From JAENVT01 sp043758005 (GTDB lineage Bacteria; Actinomycetota; Acidimicrobiia; Acidimicrobiales; Ilumatobacteraceae): a stretch of DNA of 9,095 nt. Below, piece by piece: positions 1 through 6,925 of this stretch. The notes beneath the pieces are model-generated. The model was given only the letters and a program-made list of their open reading frames with translations. It did no database searches and was not told where the DNA came from. Position 1 is the first letter of the stretch. The number at the start of each line of letters is the position of its first letter. The DNA is taken from NCBI GenBank assembly GCA_043758005.1, contig JAYVOI010000247.1:1-9095 (forward strand), read 5' to 3'. The position numbers were made by a program, and so were the translations under genes.

Positions 1-125
1 CTGATGCCAGTCGTCAGGTCTCGGCCACCGCGCAACAGATCGCTGCCGCAGCAGGAAGCCTCGCCGACCTCGCCGGCAACCTCGAAGCCACAGCAGCCAC
101 GACAGGCCCGGCGACGATGTCATGA
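1..125 (+). CDS. Methyl-accepting chemotaxis protein, C-terminal fragment
   Basis: Reading from base 3, an open frame enters from the left edge and ends at TGA 123-125, giving 40 residues. The segment ASRQVSATAQQIAAAAGSL, followed by further Ala/Leu/Gln-rich heptads, is typical of the last helix of the MCP cytoplasmic signalling domain, in the region of the C-terminal methylation helix. The protein ends in GPATMS, so there is no aromatic NWETF-type pentapeptide for tethering CheR or CheB. Its last four bases overlap the start of cheW (ATGA), so it is very probably the receptor gene of this operon. The sensor domain, membrane segments and signalling tip lie outside the window, so the stimulus cannot be predicted. 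Identity rests on a short helical tail plus strong context. Confidence 0.8.
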   Translation, partial: DASRQVSATAQQIAAAAGSLADLAGNLEATAATTGPATMS

Positions 126-529
126 CGACTCCCGCGGTGGTGTTTCCGATCGGCAGCGATCGGTACGCCGTCCCAACATCGTTCGTTCGTGAGGTCGTGT
201 CCGAGCCTCTCCCTACTCGATTGCCGACAGCGCCCGCCATGCTGCTCGGCGCCTTCAACCTGCGCGGTGAGGTGATCCCGATGTTCGATACCGCAGCACT
301 GTTGGGCATCGGCACGGTCACCGGCGCTCCCGTCGCCGTCGTCGTCAACACCACCGTGGGCCCAGCCGCGCTCGTCGTCAGCGGACTTCCCAAGTTCGTC
401 GTCCTGGAGCACGACACGGGCCCCTCGGAGCTGAGCGGCACGCTCGGTGTGTACGCGGTCGATGATGGATTCGCTGTGATGCTCGACGTCGAGGCGATGC
501 TCGTGACGCGCGCCGGACTTGTGGGATGA
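122..529 (+). CDS. cheW: CheW coupling protein (first copy)
   Basis: A 135-residue protein the size of a single CheW domain. CheW is a cytoplasmic scaffold that joins MCP receptors to the CheA kinase. The N-terminal strand pattern (FPIGSDRYAVP, residues 8-18, then VREVV at 22-26) and the central NLRGEVIPMFD (46-56) are CheW hallmarks. R48 in NLRG matches the E. coli CheW arginine (R62) needed for receptor and kinase coupling. The C-terminal FAVMLDVEAML (117-127) fits the last strand and helix. The ATG is set by the 4-base ATGA overlap with the MCP stop. No strong Shine-Dalgarno is seen, so translation is probably coupled. Family assignment is secure. Within a Wsp-like scheme this copy corresponds to WspB by position after the receptor. 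Confidence 0.92.
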   Translation: MTTPAVVFPIGSDRYAVPTSFVREVVSEPLPTRLPTAPAMLLGAFNLRGEVIPMFDTAALLGIGTVTGAPVAVVVNTTVGPAALVVSGLPKFVVLEHDTGPSELSGTLGVYAVDDGFAVMLDVEAMLVTRAGLVG

Positions 530-539
530 GTGTGATCAC

Positions 540-2636
540 ATGAGCGTCAAAGGCCTCGACAAGCTGCGAACGCTGTTTGCCCAAGAGGCCGAACAGCGAC
601 TGGCTCGTCTCGGGCAGCTCGTGCTCGAGCTGGAACAGAGCGACGTCGGCGATCTGACCGAAGTGATTGCCGAGGTCTTTCGAGAGGTGCACACACTGAA
701 GGGCTCGGCCGCGGTCGTGGGTTTCGAGAACGTCGCCCAGTACGCGCACGGTGTGGAGGAGAAGCTGGCCCAACTTCGTGCCGGTTCTGTCGCACCGACG
801 CCTGCCATCGTCGACGCGCTCCTGGTCGCCGTTGATCGACTCGGTTCGATGATCTGGGAGTCCGTGCGCGGCGATGTCGTCGATGAGATGGCCAACGCGG
901 CGGCGCTGACACGTCTCGACGCCGCGTTCGTCCCGGCGTCCAACAATGGACAACCGGTCCGCACCGCCGAACCGGCCGCCGTCTTCTCCGTTCCCGCCGC
1001 GGTGCCACCGGTGGTCGCCGCGGTGCCGCAGATCGAACGTCCAACGGTGCAGGCCCGTGAAGGGTCGGCGACGGTGATGGTGCCGGTCGAGCGCCTCGAC
1101 GAACTCGTGCGCATGGTGGGTGAGGCGGCCGCGGCGCATCTGCGCGTCGGCAGGGTGCTGACGGAGCGCATGGGCGTGGAGGCTGCCAACCTCTCGGAGT
1201 TCTCCGAGCTCTCGCGTCTGTTGATCGGCTTGCAGGAGGGCACGATGCGCACGCGCATGGTCCCCGTCGCCACGGTCACCGACTCTCTGCATCGTGCCGT
1301 GCGCGACGCAGCGAGGAGCCTGGGGAAAGATGTTCGCTGGGAGGTGCGCGGTGATGACACCGAACTCGATCGCAGTGTGCTGCACGAGCTCGCCGACGCC
1401 CTACTGCACCTCGTTCGCAACGCCGTCGATCACGGCATCGACTCGCCCGACGAGCGAATTGCGAGGGGCAAGCCGGCCCAGGCGGTCGTGCGACTGCACG
1501 CCATGCAACTCGGCTCGGAGGTCGTCATCGCCATCAGCGACGACGGGGCCGGCATCGACCTCGATCGCGTTCGTCAACGGGCCATCCGCAGCGGTATCGA
1601 TGTGGAGGGTCTGTCCGACGACGAGATCATTCATCTGATCTTCAGATCCGGTTTCTCGACGGTCGACTTCGTGTCCGACATCTCCGGTCGCGGTGTCGGC
1701 CTCGACGCCGTCCGGTCGAGTGTCGAGGGCGCCAGGGGCCGCGTCGAGGTTCGCTCGACTGCAGGAGTGGGCAGCGAGTTCTGCATCATCGTCCCCATCA
1801 CGCTCGCCGTCCTGCGTTGCCTGCTGTTGGAGACAGCGGGTCAGCGATTCGCGATGCCGCTCCACCGCGTTGCGCTGGCGCAGGCCGAGGAGACGACGAC
1901 GCTGCTGCACGCCGAGGGGCGACGGATGCTGCAGGTGAACGGAGTGCCGGTACCGGTCTCGGACCTGGCAGACGTGCTGGGGATCGCCTCCAACCGTACC
2001 GGCCCGGGGAACTACGTGATCGTCAACGGTGCGCTCGGCCAGCATGCGTTCTTGGTCGATGCCCTCGTCGGTCAGCGCGACGTGGTCGTGAAGGGTTTCA
2101 GTGCGCTCGTTCCACGACTGGATGTGTTGGCCGGTGCGAGCATCGAGTCCGATGGCTCCATCCTGCTCGTGCTCGACCCGCCCGGTCTGATCGAACATTC
2201 ACGACGGGTCGATGGCCGCAGTGTCGAGAGCGACGGCGCGCCGATCACGGCTCGTCGCCGGGTCGGCCGCCTGTTGGTCGTCGACGATGCACTGACCGTG
2301 CGTGAGTTGCAGCGAACGATCCTCGAGCGCGCCGGCTTCGACGTGACCGTGGCGAGTGACGGGATCGAGGCGCTCGCCCACCTCGAGAACGAAACGTTCG
2401 ACCTGGTGTTGACCGATGTCGAGATGCCACGGATGGATGGGTTCGAGTTGACGGAGCACATCCGAAATCATCCGACGCTGGCCAACTTGGCCGTGCTGAT
2501 CCTCACGTCCCTGGCAAGCGATGCCGACCGCGAGCGGGGCATGAGCGTGGGCGCCGACGGATACATCGTCAAGAGCTCGTTCGACGAGCAGAGTCTGCTC
2601 GCAGCGGTTGACCGCTTGGTCGGAGCCCCGGTGTGA
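540..2636 (+). CDS. cheA: Hybrid chemotaxis histidine kinase CheA with C-terminal receiver (WspE-like)
   Basis: A 698-residue cytoplasmic CheA with fused receiver. The Hpt (P1) domain is at about 1-125 with phospho-acceptor H51 in EVHTLKGSA. A Pro/Ala/Val-rich linker (about 132-172) follows, and no P2 domain is apparent. The P3 dimerisation helices start near MVPVERLDELVRMVGE (180-195). The HATPase domain (about 260-420) shows the N box HLVRNAVDHGID (290-301), G1 DDGAGID (334-340), F-box region IFRSGFST and G2 GRGVGLDAV (383-391). The P5 CheW-like domain spans about 421-555. The receiver (about 576-698) has acidic pair D582/D583, phospho-acceptor D626 and K678. All catalytic motifs are intact. 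I chose the ATG at 540 (10-base gap after cheW) over an upstream in-frame TTG at 519 because MSVKGLDKL begins the Hpt helix. The receiver may compete for phosphoryl groups from H51, as in hybrid CheAs of Wsp and other alternative-function systems. Confidence 0.95.
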   Translation: MSVKGLDKLRTLFAQEAEQRLARLGQLVLELEQSDVGDLTEVIAEVFREVHTLKGSAAVVGFENVAQYAHGVEEKLAQLRAGSVAPTPAIVDALLVAVDRLGSMIWESVRGDVVDEMANAAALTRLDAAFVPASNNGQPVRTAEPAAVFSVPAAVPPVVAAVPQIERPTVQAREGSATVMVPVERLDELVRMVGEAAAAHLRVGRVLTERMGVEAANLSEFSELSRLLIGLQEGTMRTRMVPVATVTDSLHRAVRDAARSLGKDVRWEVRGDDTELDRSVLHELADALLHLVRNAVDHGIDSPDERIARGKPAQAVVRLHAMQLGSEVVIAISDDGAGIDLDRVRQRAIRSGIDVEGLSDDEIIHLIFRSGFSTVDFVSDISGRGVGLDAVRSSVEGARGRVEVRSTAGVGSEFCIIVPITLAVLRCLLLETAGQRFAMPLHRVALAQAEETTTLLHAEGRRMLQVNGVPVPVSDLADVLGIASNRTGPGNYVIVNGALGQHAFLVDALVGQRDVVVKGFSALVPRLDVLAGASIESDGSILLVLDPPGLIEHSRRVDGRSVESDGAPITARRRVGRLLVVDDALTVRELQRTILERAGFDVTVASDGIEALAHLENETFDLVLTDVEMPRMDGFELTEHIRNHPTLANLAVLILTSLASDADRERGMSVGADGYIVKSSFDEQSLLAAVDRLVGAPV
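2622..2625 (+). promoter_or_regulatory. Ribosome binding site for cheB GTG start
   Basis: GGAG lies seven bases upstream of the GTG at 2633, inside the last codons of cheA. It supports the GTG that overlaps the cheA stop as the true cheB start. The motif is only four bases in GC-rich coding DNA, so chance is possible. Confidence 0.4.
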
Positions 2637-3724
2637 GCGTCGACGATCGCACCGGACCGGCGCGGGTCGTGGTGGTCGAGGACTCGCTGGTGCAGCGCGC
2701 CAAATTGGTCGCAGTGCTCGAGTCCGACGGCGACATCGAGGTCGTCGGCGAAGCGACCACCGCGGTCGAAGCGATCGCATTGGTCGCATCGTTGCGTCCC
2801 GATGTCGTGACACTCGATTTGAACATCCCCGATGGCGGTGGCCAGTACGCGCTCGAGCAGATCATGGCCCACACGCCGACACCCGTCCTCGTGCTGTCAT
2901 CGACCGTGTCTGATCGAACCTCCGCTCCGGCCGTGGAGGCCCTGGTCGGCGGGGCGCTGCTGGCTGTGCCGAAGCCGACCCGGTGGACCGCCGAATTCGA
3001 GAGCGATCTGCGTCGGAACGTGCGGATGATCCGCAGTGTTCCTGTGATCCGGCACATGCGCGGCCGCCTCCGCGGCGCGCCTCCCACACCGATTCCGCAT
3101 TCACCGCCAACCTCGCAACTCATAGCGCATCGTCGCACCAGCCCCATGGACTCGTGCGTTGTCGCCATCGCAGCGTCGACCGGCGGCCCTCCGGCGCTCG
3201 CCACGGTTCTGCGAGGACTCTCCAGCCTCACTGCTCCGGTGCTGATCGTCCAGCACATCCACGCCGATTTCGTGCAAGGGTTCGTGGATTGGATGGCCCG
3301 CGTCTCGCCGTTGGAGGTGGTTCTGGCCCAGCGTGGCCAGCCACTTCGCGATCATTGCGTACACATCGCTCCGGGCGGTACGCACCTGTGCATCAGCCAC
3401 GACTGGAAGATCGATCTGGTCAGCGCTCCCGCAACGGTGCATCGTCCGTCGGCCGACCAGCTGTTCGAATCCGTCGCGCTCCGGGCCCGAGAGAAGGGCG
3501 TCGGTGTGCTGTTGACGGGAATGGGCGAGGACGGGGCCGCCGGCTTGGCAGCGATGCATCGAGCCGGCGCCTTCACCATCGCCCAGGACGAAGCAACGTC
3601 GGCCGTGTACGGCATGCCGCGTGCCGCGCAACGGCTGGGTGCGGTCGACCAACAGTTGCCGTTGCAGTCGATTGCCGCCGCGATCCTGCGCGCTGTGCAA
3701 AGCAGAACATCGGTGCGGCGATGA
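2633..3724 (+). CDS. cheB: CheB chemoreceptor glutamate methylesterase/deamidase (WspF-like)
   Basis: A 363-residue protein of normal CheB length. It removes methyl groups from receptor glutamates when its receiver is phosphorylated by CheA, opposing CheR. The receiver (about 11-130) has E16/D17, phospho-acceptor D62 in TLDLNIP and K114 in VPKP. A proline-rich linker (about 145-172) leads to the esterase domain (about 174-358). The catalytic triad is visible: S182 in ASTGGP, H208 in VQHIH and D300 in LTGMGEDGAAG. The GTG start overlaps the cheA stop by four bases (GTGA) with GGAG seven bases upstream. The first nine residues precede the receiver's first strand, which fits this start. The gene ends with a 4-base overlap into cheR. 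In Wsp, the homologous WspF restrains signalling, and its loss locks the system on. Confidence 0.95.
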   Translation: MSVDDRTGPARVVVVEDSLVQRAKLVAVLESDGDIEVVGEATTAVEAIALVASLRPDVVTLDLNIPDGGGQYALEQIMAHTPTPVLVLSSTVSDRTSAPAVEALVGGALLAVPKPTRWTAEFESDLRRNVRMIRSVPVIRHMRGRLRGAPPTPIPHSPPTSQLIAHRRTSPMDSCVVAIAASTGGPPALATVLRGLSSLTAPVLIVQHIHADFVQGFVDWMARVSPLEVVLAQRGQPLRDHCVHIAPGGTHLCISHDWKIDLVSAPATVHRPSADQLFESVALRAREKGVGVLLTGMGEDGAAGLAAMHRAGAFTIAQDEATSAVYGMPRAAQRLGAVDQQLPLQSIAAAILRAVQSRTSVRR

Positions 3725-4956
3725 CGGCTGTCGACCCCAAGTTGCTCGACCGCGCGGCCCAACTGCTCGACGCTGGTATCGGCTTGAAGTCGGATCCCTC
3801 GTTCCGCCCGCGATTGGCCAGCGCGCTTCGAGACGTCGCCGCTGCGAGGCACATCGATCGGGAGCAACTGGTCGATGCGCTTGCCAGCGACGCATCCTTG
3901 TTCGACGCCCTGCTCGATCGTGTCACGGTTCAGGAGTCGGGCTTCTTCCGTCACCCCGAGCAGTTCGAGATTCTCGCCCACACGTTGTTTCCGAGCATGC
4001 GTTCACCCATCCGGGTCTGGAGTGCAGCGTGTGCCAATGGGCAAGAGGCGTACAGCCTGGCGATGACCATGAGCGAAGTCAGTGGTGGCGGATCTGTCTT
4101 TGCCTCCGACGTCAGCCCGGCCGCGCTGCGGCGGACCGCCGCCGGCCGATACACGGCCCGTGAGATCAGCGGCGTCTCCGCCGAGCGGCGCCGACGGCAT
4201 TTCGACGCGACCCCCGACGGTTGGCAAGCCGGATCCGACGTTCGTCGGATGGTCACCGTGCAACGCCACAACCTCCTCGATGCGATACCTCCACAGGTCG
4301 CCGCGTGTCAGGTAGTCATGTGCCGCAACGTGTTGATCTACTTCAAACAACATCACGCCGAGGCGTTCCTCCGACGTCTGTCGGAGACGATGAATCGCGA
4401 TGCCTATCTGTTCGTCGGTGCCGCCGAAACGCTGTGGCAGATGACCGACCGCTTCGAGCCGGTACGAATGGGCGTGTCGTATGTCTACCGGTCTCGCCCG
4501 TCGGGGACCAGGCTCGGCCAGCCGACTTCTGCCAGTCGTGCCCCTGTCGCGTCACCCCCGGTGGTCGCCAGCCCTGCAGAGCGACGAGCGACCCGACCTG
4601 TCATCGTCGACACGGCCCCGCCGGCGGAGGACGCGGTGGCCGAGTACGGGCAGCGGGGCCGGCAGTTGCTTGCCACCGGATCCGCCCAGCAGGCGATCGT
4701 TGCGTTCCGGCAGTGGGCCTACCTGTCGCCCGACGATCCCACCGCACACTTCCAGCTCGGCTCTGCGCTCGACGCTGCCGACGCCCGACCGTCGGCCGTG
4801 CGGGCGTACCGAGCCGCGCTTGCAGCGCTCGATCGCTGCGATCCTGACGTGCTTGCCGATGCCTTGCACGGCTTCAACGGCGACGAGCTGCGTCGGCTCC
4901 TTCTGGATCGATGCGCGGATGTCGACGAGGTTCCTCAGGCAACGGTGAGGTCGTGA
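3721..4956 (+). CDS. cheR: CheR chemoreceptor methyltransferase with C-terminal TPR-like region (WspC-like)
   Basis: A 411-residue SAM-dependent methyltransferase of receptor glutamates. The N-terminal helical domain (about 5-68) is followed by VQESGFFRHPEQF (70-82), equivalent to the T-x-N-x-T-x-FFR motif of CheR. The SAM-binding fold starts at VWSAACANGQEAYSLAM (99-115), where the common STGEEPYS reads ANGQEAYS. D130 (FASDVS) fits the acidic ribose-binding position and CRNVLIYF (201-208) is a strong CheR signature. After residue about 258, a Pro/Ser/Ala-rich linker leads to helices at about 305-370 (LLATGSAQQAIVAFRQWAYL, then a helix ending YRAALAAL) that look like one or two TPR units. This makes it longer than classical CheR (about 280 residues) and like WspC. 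The ATG overlaps the cheB stop (ATGA). An in-frame open stretch continues upstream through cheB, but no CheB-CheR fusion is implied. Confidence 0.93.
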   Translation: MTAVDPKLLDRAAQLLDAGIGLKSDPSFRPRLASALRDVAAARHIDREQLVDALASDASLFDALLDRVTVQESGFFRHPEQFEILAHTLFPSMRSPIRVWSAACANGQEAYSLAMTMSEVSGGGSVFASDVSPAALRRTAAGRYTAREISGVSAERRRRHFDATPDGWQAGSDVRRMVTVQRHNLLDAIPPQVAACQVVMCRNVLIYFKQHHAEAFLRRLSETMNRDAYLFVGAAETLWQMTDRFEPVRMGVSYVYRSRPSGTRLGQPTSASRAPVASPPVVASPAERRATRPVIVDTAPPAEDAVAEYGQRGRQLLATGSAQQAIVAFRQWAYLSPDDPTAHFQLGSALDAADARPSAVRAYRAALAALDRCDPDVLADALHGFNGDELRRLLLDRCADVDEVPQATVRS

Positions 4957-5333
4957 GGACGATGGTGTGCTTTCGCACCGTCGACGGTCGGTACGCGCTT
5001 CCGATCGAATCGACGCTGTCGGTTCGCAAGCTCGACGGAATGGTCAACCTGCCGTCGCCGCGCGCCGACGTGCTCGGCGTGCTGCCGGGAGATCCACCGC
5101 TGTCCGTGCTGACGTCGCTGGGCGCCGGCGGCGAGCACGTGCTGATCGTCGAATCGCAAGACGTTCGATATGGTCTTCAGGTCCTCGAAGTGCTTGGGGT
5201 CCGCCACTTTGACGACGACGAAGTCGGTCCTCCGCCGGACGGACAAGCGGACGGAATCATCTCCGGAACACTCGATGGCGCCGACGAGCTCACGTTGGTC
5301 GTCGATGCCCGAGCACTCGCGGCCCGGTTGTGA
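4953..5333 (+). CDS. cheW: Divergent CheW-like protein (second copy, WspD position)
   Basis: A 126-residue single CheW-like domain. The N-terminal CFRTVDGRYALPIESTLSV (5-23), the LP motif at 33-34, the middle VLGVLPGDPPLSVL (40-53), HVLIVES (62-68), YGLQVLEVLGV (73-83) and the C-terminal LTLVVDARALAARL (113-126) follow the CheW strand order. The NLRG motif of the first CheW is absent: the matching turn reads GVLPGDPP, with no arginine, so receptor coupling may differ. It follows cheR as wspD follows wspC. The GTG start at 4953 overlaps the cheR stop (GTGA), as at other junctions here. An ATG nine bases downstream (4962), better placed behind a GGTGAGG sequence, is a real alternative. Family call is good; partner choice is inferred. 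Confidence 0.8.
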   Translation: MRTMVCFRTVDGRYALPIESTLSVRKLDGMVNLPSPRADVLGVLPGDPPLSVLTSLGAGGEHVLIVESQDVRYGLQVLEVLGVRHFDDDEVGPPPDGQADGIISGTLDGADELTLVVDARALAARL

Positions 5334-6250
5334 CGCCAACGACGGTGTCCACCGGCCGCATCCTCGTCGCCGACGATTCACTCGTCGTGCGAACGGTCGT
5401 GTGCGACCAGCTCGAAGACGAAGGGTACGAAGTTGCACAGGCGGTCGACGGTGAATCCGCGCTCGCACAGTGCGCCGGGTTCCGACCCGATGCGATCCTG
5501 CTCGACATCGAGATGCCGGGGCTCGACGGACACCAGGTCCTTGCTCGGCTGAAGGCAGACCACGATCTCAGCGACATCCCGGTCGTGTTCCTGACCGGTC
5601 GAACCAGCACCGACGACATGGTGGCGGGCCTGCGTGCGGGTGCTCACGACTACCTGAAGAAGCCGTTCGAGCCGGCGGAGCTGCTTGCCCGAGTCGGCGG
5701 TGCGGTGCGCATCAAACGGCTGCAGGACGAACTGCGCTTGCGCAACGAACAACTCGATGCGCTGAGTCGCATCGACGGTCTGACCGGCATCTTCAACCGC
5801 CGGCACCTCGACGAACAACTGCAGAAGGAGTGCAGCACGGCGCGTCGACAATCGCAGCCGATGGCGATCCTGATGCTCGACATCGATCATTTCAAACTCG
5901 TCAACGACAGCGAGGGGCATCCCGCCGGCGATCGCGTGCTGCAGGAGTTTGCATCGCGGCTCACTGCCAGCGTGCGGTCCGGCAGCGTCGTCGGTCGCTG
6001 GGGCGGCGAGGAGTTTCTCGTCATCGCCCCACGGACCACCGTCGTCGAGGCCGGACTGCTCGGCGAGCGGATCAGAGCGGCAATAGCCGACCGAGCGGTG
6101 AACCTCGGTGATCACGACATCGCCGTCACGGTCAGCATCGGCTGCGCCGTGGGACTGGGGGCGCCGACCGAGCTGGTCGAGCGGGCCGATGCGGCCTTGT
6201 ACCGGTCGAAGGCCGAGGGCCGCAATCGGGTGACCGTCGAGGCTGCCTGA
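5330..6250 (+). CDS. Response regulator diguanylate cyclase, REC-GGDEF (WspR-like)
   Basis: A 306-residue cytoplasmic output protein that should make cyclic di-GMP from two GTP when phosphorylated by CheA. The receiver (about 10-128) has D15/D16, phospho-acceptor D59 in LLDIEMP, T89 and K111 in LKKPF. A short charged helix (about 129-147, RIKRLQDELRLRNEQL) links to the GGDEF domain (148-306). That domain carries DGLTGIFNRRHLDE (149-162), metal ligand D184 in LDIDHFK, N192, D201 in GHPAGD and an intact GGEEF (225-229). These agree with active cyclases such as PleD and WspR. The allosteric inhibitory RxxD site is degenerate: R216-S-G-S219. The GTG start overlaps the second cheW stop (GTGA) and puts the receiver at the usual distance. 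Being last in the operon and its only GGDEF protein, it is the likely effector. Confidence 0.94.
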   Translation: MTPTTVSTGRILVADDSLVVRTVVCDQLEDEGYEVAQAVDGESALAQCAGFRPDAILLDIEMPGLDGHQVLARLKADHDLSDIPVVFLTGRTSTDDMVAGLRAGAHDYLKKPFEPAELLARVGGAVRIKRLQDELRLRNEQLDALSRIDGLTGIFNRRHLDEQLQKECSTARRQSQPMAILMLDIDHFKLVNDSEGHPAGDRVLQEFASRLTASVRSGSVVGRWGGEEFLVIAPRTTVVEAGLLGERIRAAIADRAVNLGDHDIAVTVSIGCAVGLGAPTELVERADAALYRSKAEGRNRVTVEAA

Positions 6251-6273
6251 CCGGGGCGGCAGGTCTCAGGCGG
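6243..6273. terminator. Possible bidirectional terminator between convergent genes
   Basis: GCCTGA at 6245-6250 is the perfect inverse complement of TCAGGC at 6266-6271. Adding one G-T wobble and one C-G pair outward makes an 8-pair stem around a 15-base GC-rich loop. The stem contains both stop codons, so it sits exactly between the convergent genes. There is no T-tract on either side, so an intrinsic terminator of the classical type is not shown. Confidence 0.35.
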
Positions 6274-6850
6274 GTTGCGGCGCTGCGTTCAGTTGGGCGA
6301 CGAGATCGTCGGGGACGTCCCACCCGACCCGCTTCTCCTTCGGCGGGCCCGCACCGGCGTTGTCGAAGACCAGCTGCGAGGCGACGATCATCGCCGGTGA
6401 AGCGCATGACGGTCGCGGCGCACCGAGCCGATCGTCGCCCGGCAACAGCAGGCTGAGGGTGCCCTCGTTGAAGGAAAGCGAGAGCACTGGATCCTCCTGC
6501 TTGAAGCTCGAGGTCGTCAGCCACGCCCCACCCACCGGATTGCCCGAGCAGCGAAGCTGGAACTGCGGGGACGAAACATCGGCCGGCGTCGTGTTCTCGG
6601 CGCGCACGGTCAGGGTCAGGAATGGCCCATCCGCGTCGGATTCGATCACCGGGTTGCTGACCGTGACCTTCAGTTCGCCGAGCGGTGCGGGATCCCCGAA
6701 CGTTCCTGGCGAGCCGGCGGCTGTGGTGGGCCGCACCGAGCCGACCGTCTCCGGCGCCACCGAAGTGTCGGATTTGCCCGACGAGGAACACGACGACACC
6801 GCCATCGCCAGCACCACGACTGCGACGCTGCGTCTCGACAAGGTGCGCAT
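6266..6850 (-). CDS. Secreted lipoprotein, hypothetical, possible Ig-like DUF4352-type fold
   Basis: A 194-residue protein with a lipoprotein signal peptide: MRTLSRRS gives a basic start, then a hydrophobic stretch VAVVVLAMA, then lipobox VSSC with lipidated C21. A Ser/Thr/Pro/Gly-rich spacer (about 22-55) is typical of actinobacterial lipoproteins and should hold the domain away from the membrane. The mature domain (about 57-190) alternates short strands, including LKVTVSNPVIES and FLTLTVRAENTTPADVS. This resembles the Ig-like domain of DUF4352-type proteins that modulate or bind at the cell surface, but the match is by eye only. C101 and C149 could form a disulfide. The ATG at 6850 is chosen because the signal peptide begins there; the open frame extends far upstream only because it runs antisense to the next gene. 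It is convergent with the GGDEF gene. A role in surface sensing is speculation. Confidence 0.8.
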   Translation of the reverse strand: MRTLSRRSVAVVVLAMAVSSCSSSGKSDTSVAPETVGSVRPTTAAGSPGTFGDPAPLGELKVTVSNPVIESDADGPFLTLTVRAENTTPADVSSPQFQLRCSGNPVGGAWLTTSSFKQEDPVLSLSFNEGTLSLLLPGDDRLGAPRPSCASPAMIVASQLVFDNAGAGPPKEKRVGWDVPDDLVAQLNAAPQPA

Positions 6851-6925
6851 CGCCCAAACGTAGTTGCACCAATCCACTCGACGTCGGCTCGTATGCCATG
6901 CGGTCCGGGTGCGACGATGACCGGC
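6851..6925. promoter_or_regulatory. Divergent intergenic region, presumed to hold two promoters
   Basis: These 75 bases separate the minus-strand lipoprotein start from the plus-strand acyl-CoA dehydrogenase start, so both promoters should lie here or just inside the flanking genes. I could not identify convincing -35/-10 pairs or an operator palindrome on either strand. The call rests on gene orientation alone. Confidence 0.4.

Noticed and set aside
519..539. TTG start at 519 for cheA
   Set aside because: It adds MWDECDH, which is not part of the Hpt helix, and overlaps cheW. The ATG at 540 is a better start.
378..1385. Long minus-strand open frame opposite cheW and cheA
   Set aside because: Its composition is His/Arg/Asp-rich with no recognisable domain, and it lies opposite a fully motif-bearing cheA. 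It is a high-GC shadow frame.
2983..3720. In-frame open stretch upstream of cheR, suggesting a CheB-CheR fusion
   Set aside because: It overlaps cheB in another frame and translates to Arg/Ser-rich nonsense. The CheR domain begins right after the ATG at 3721.
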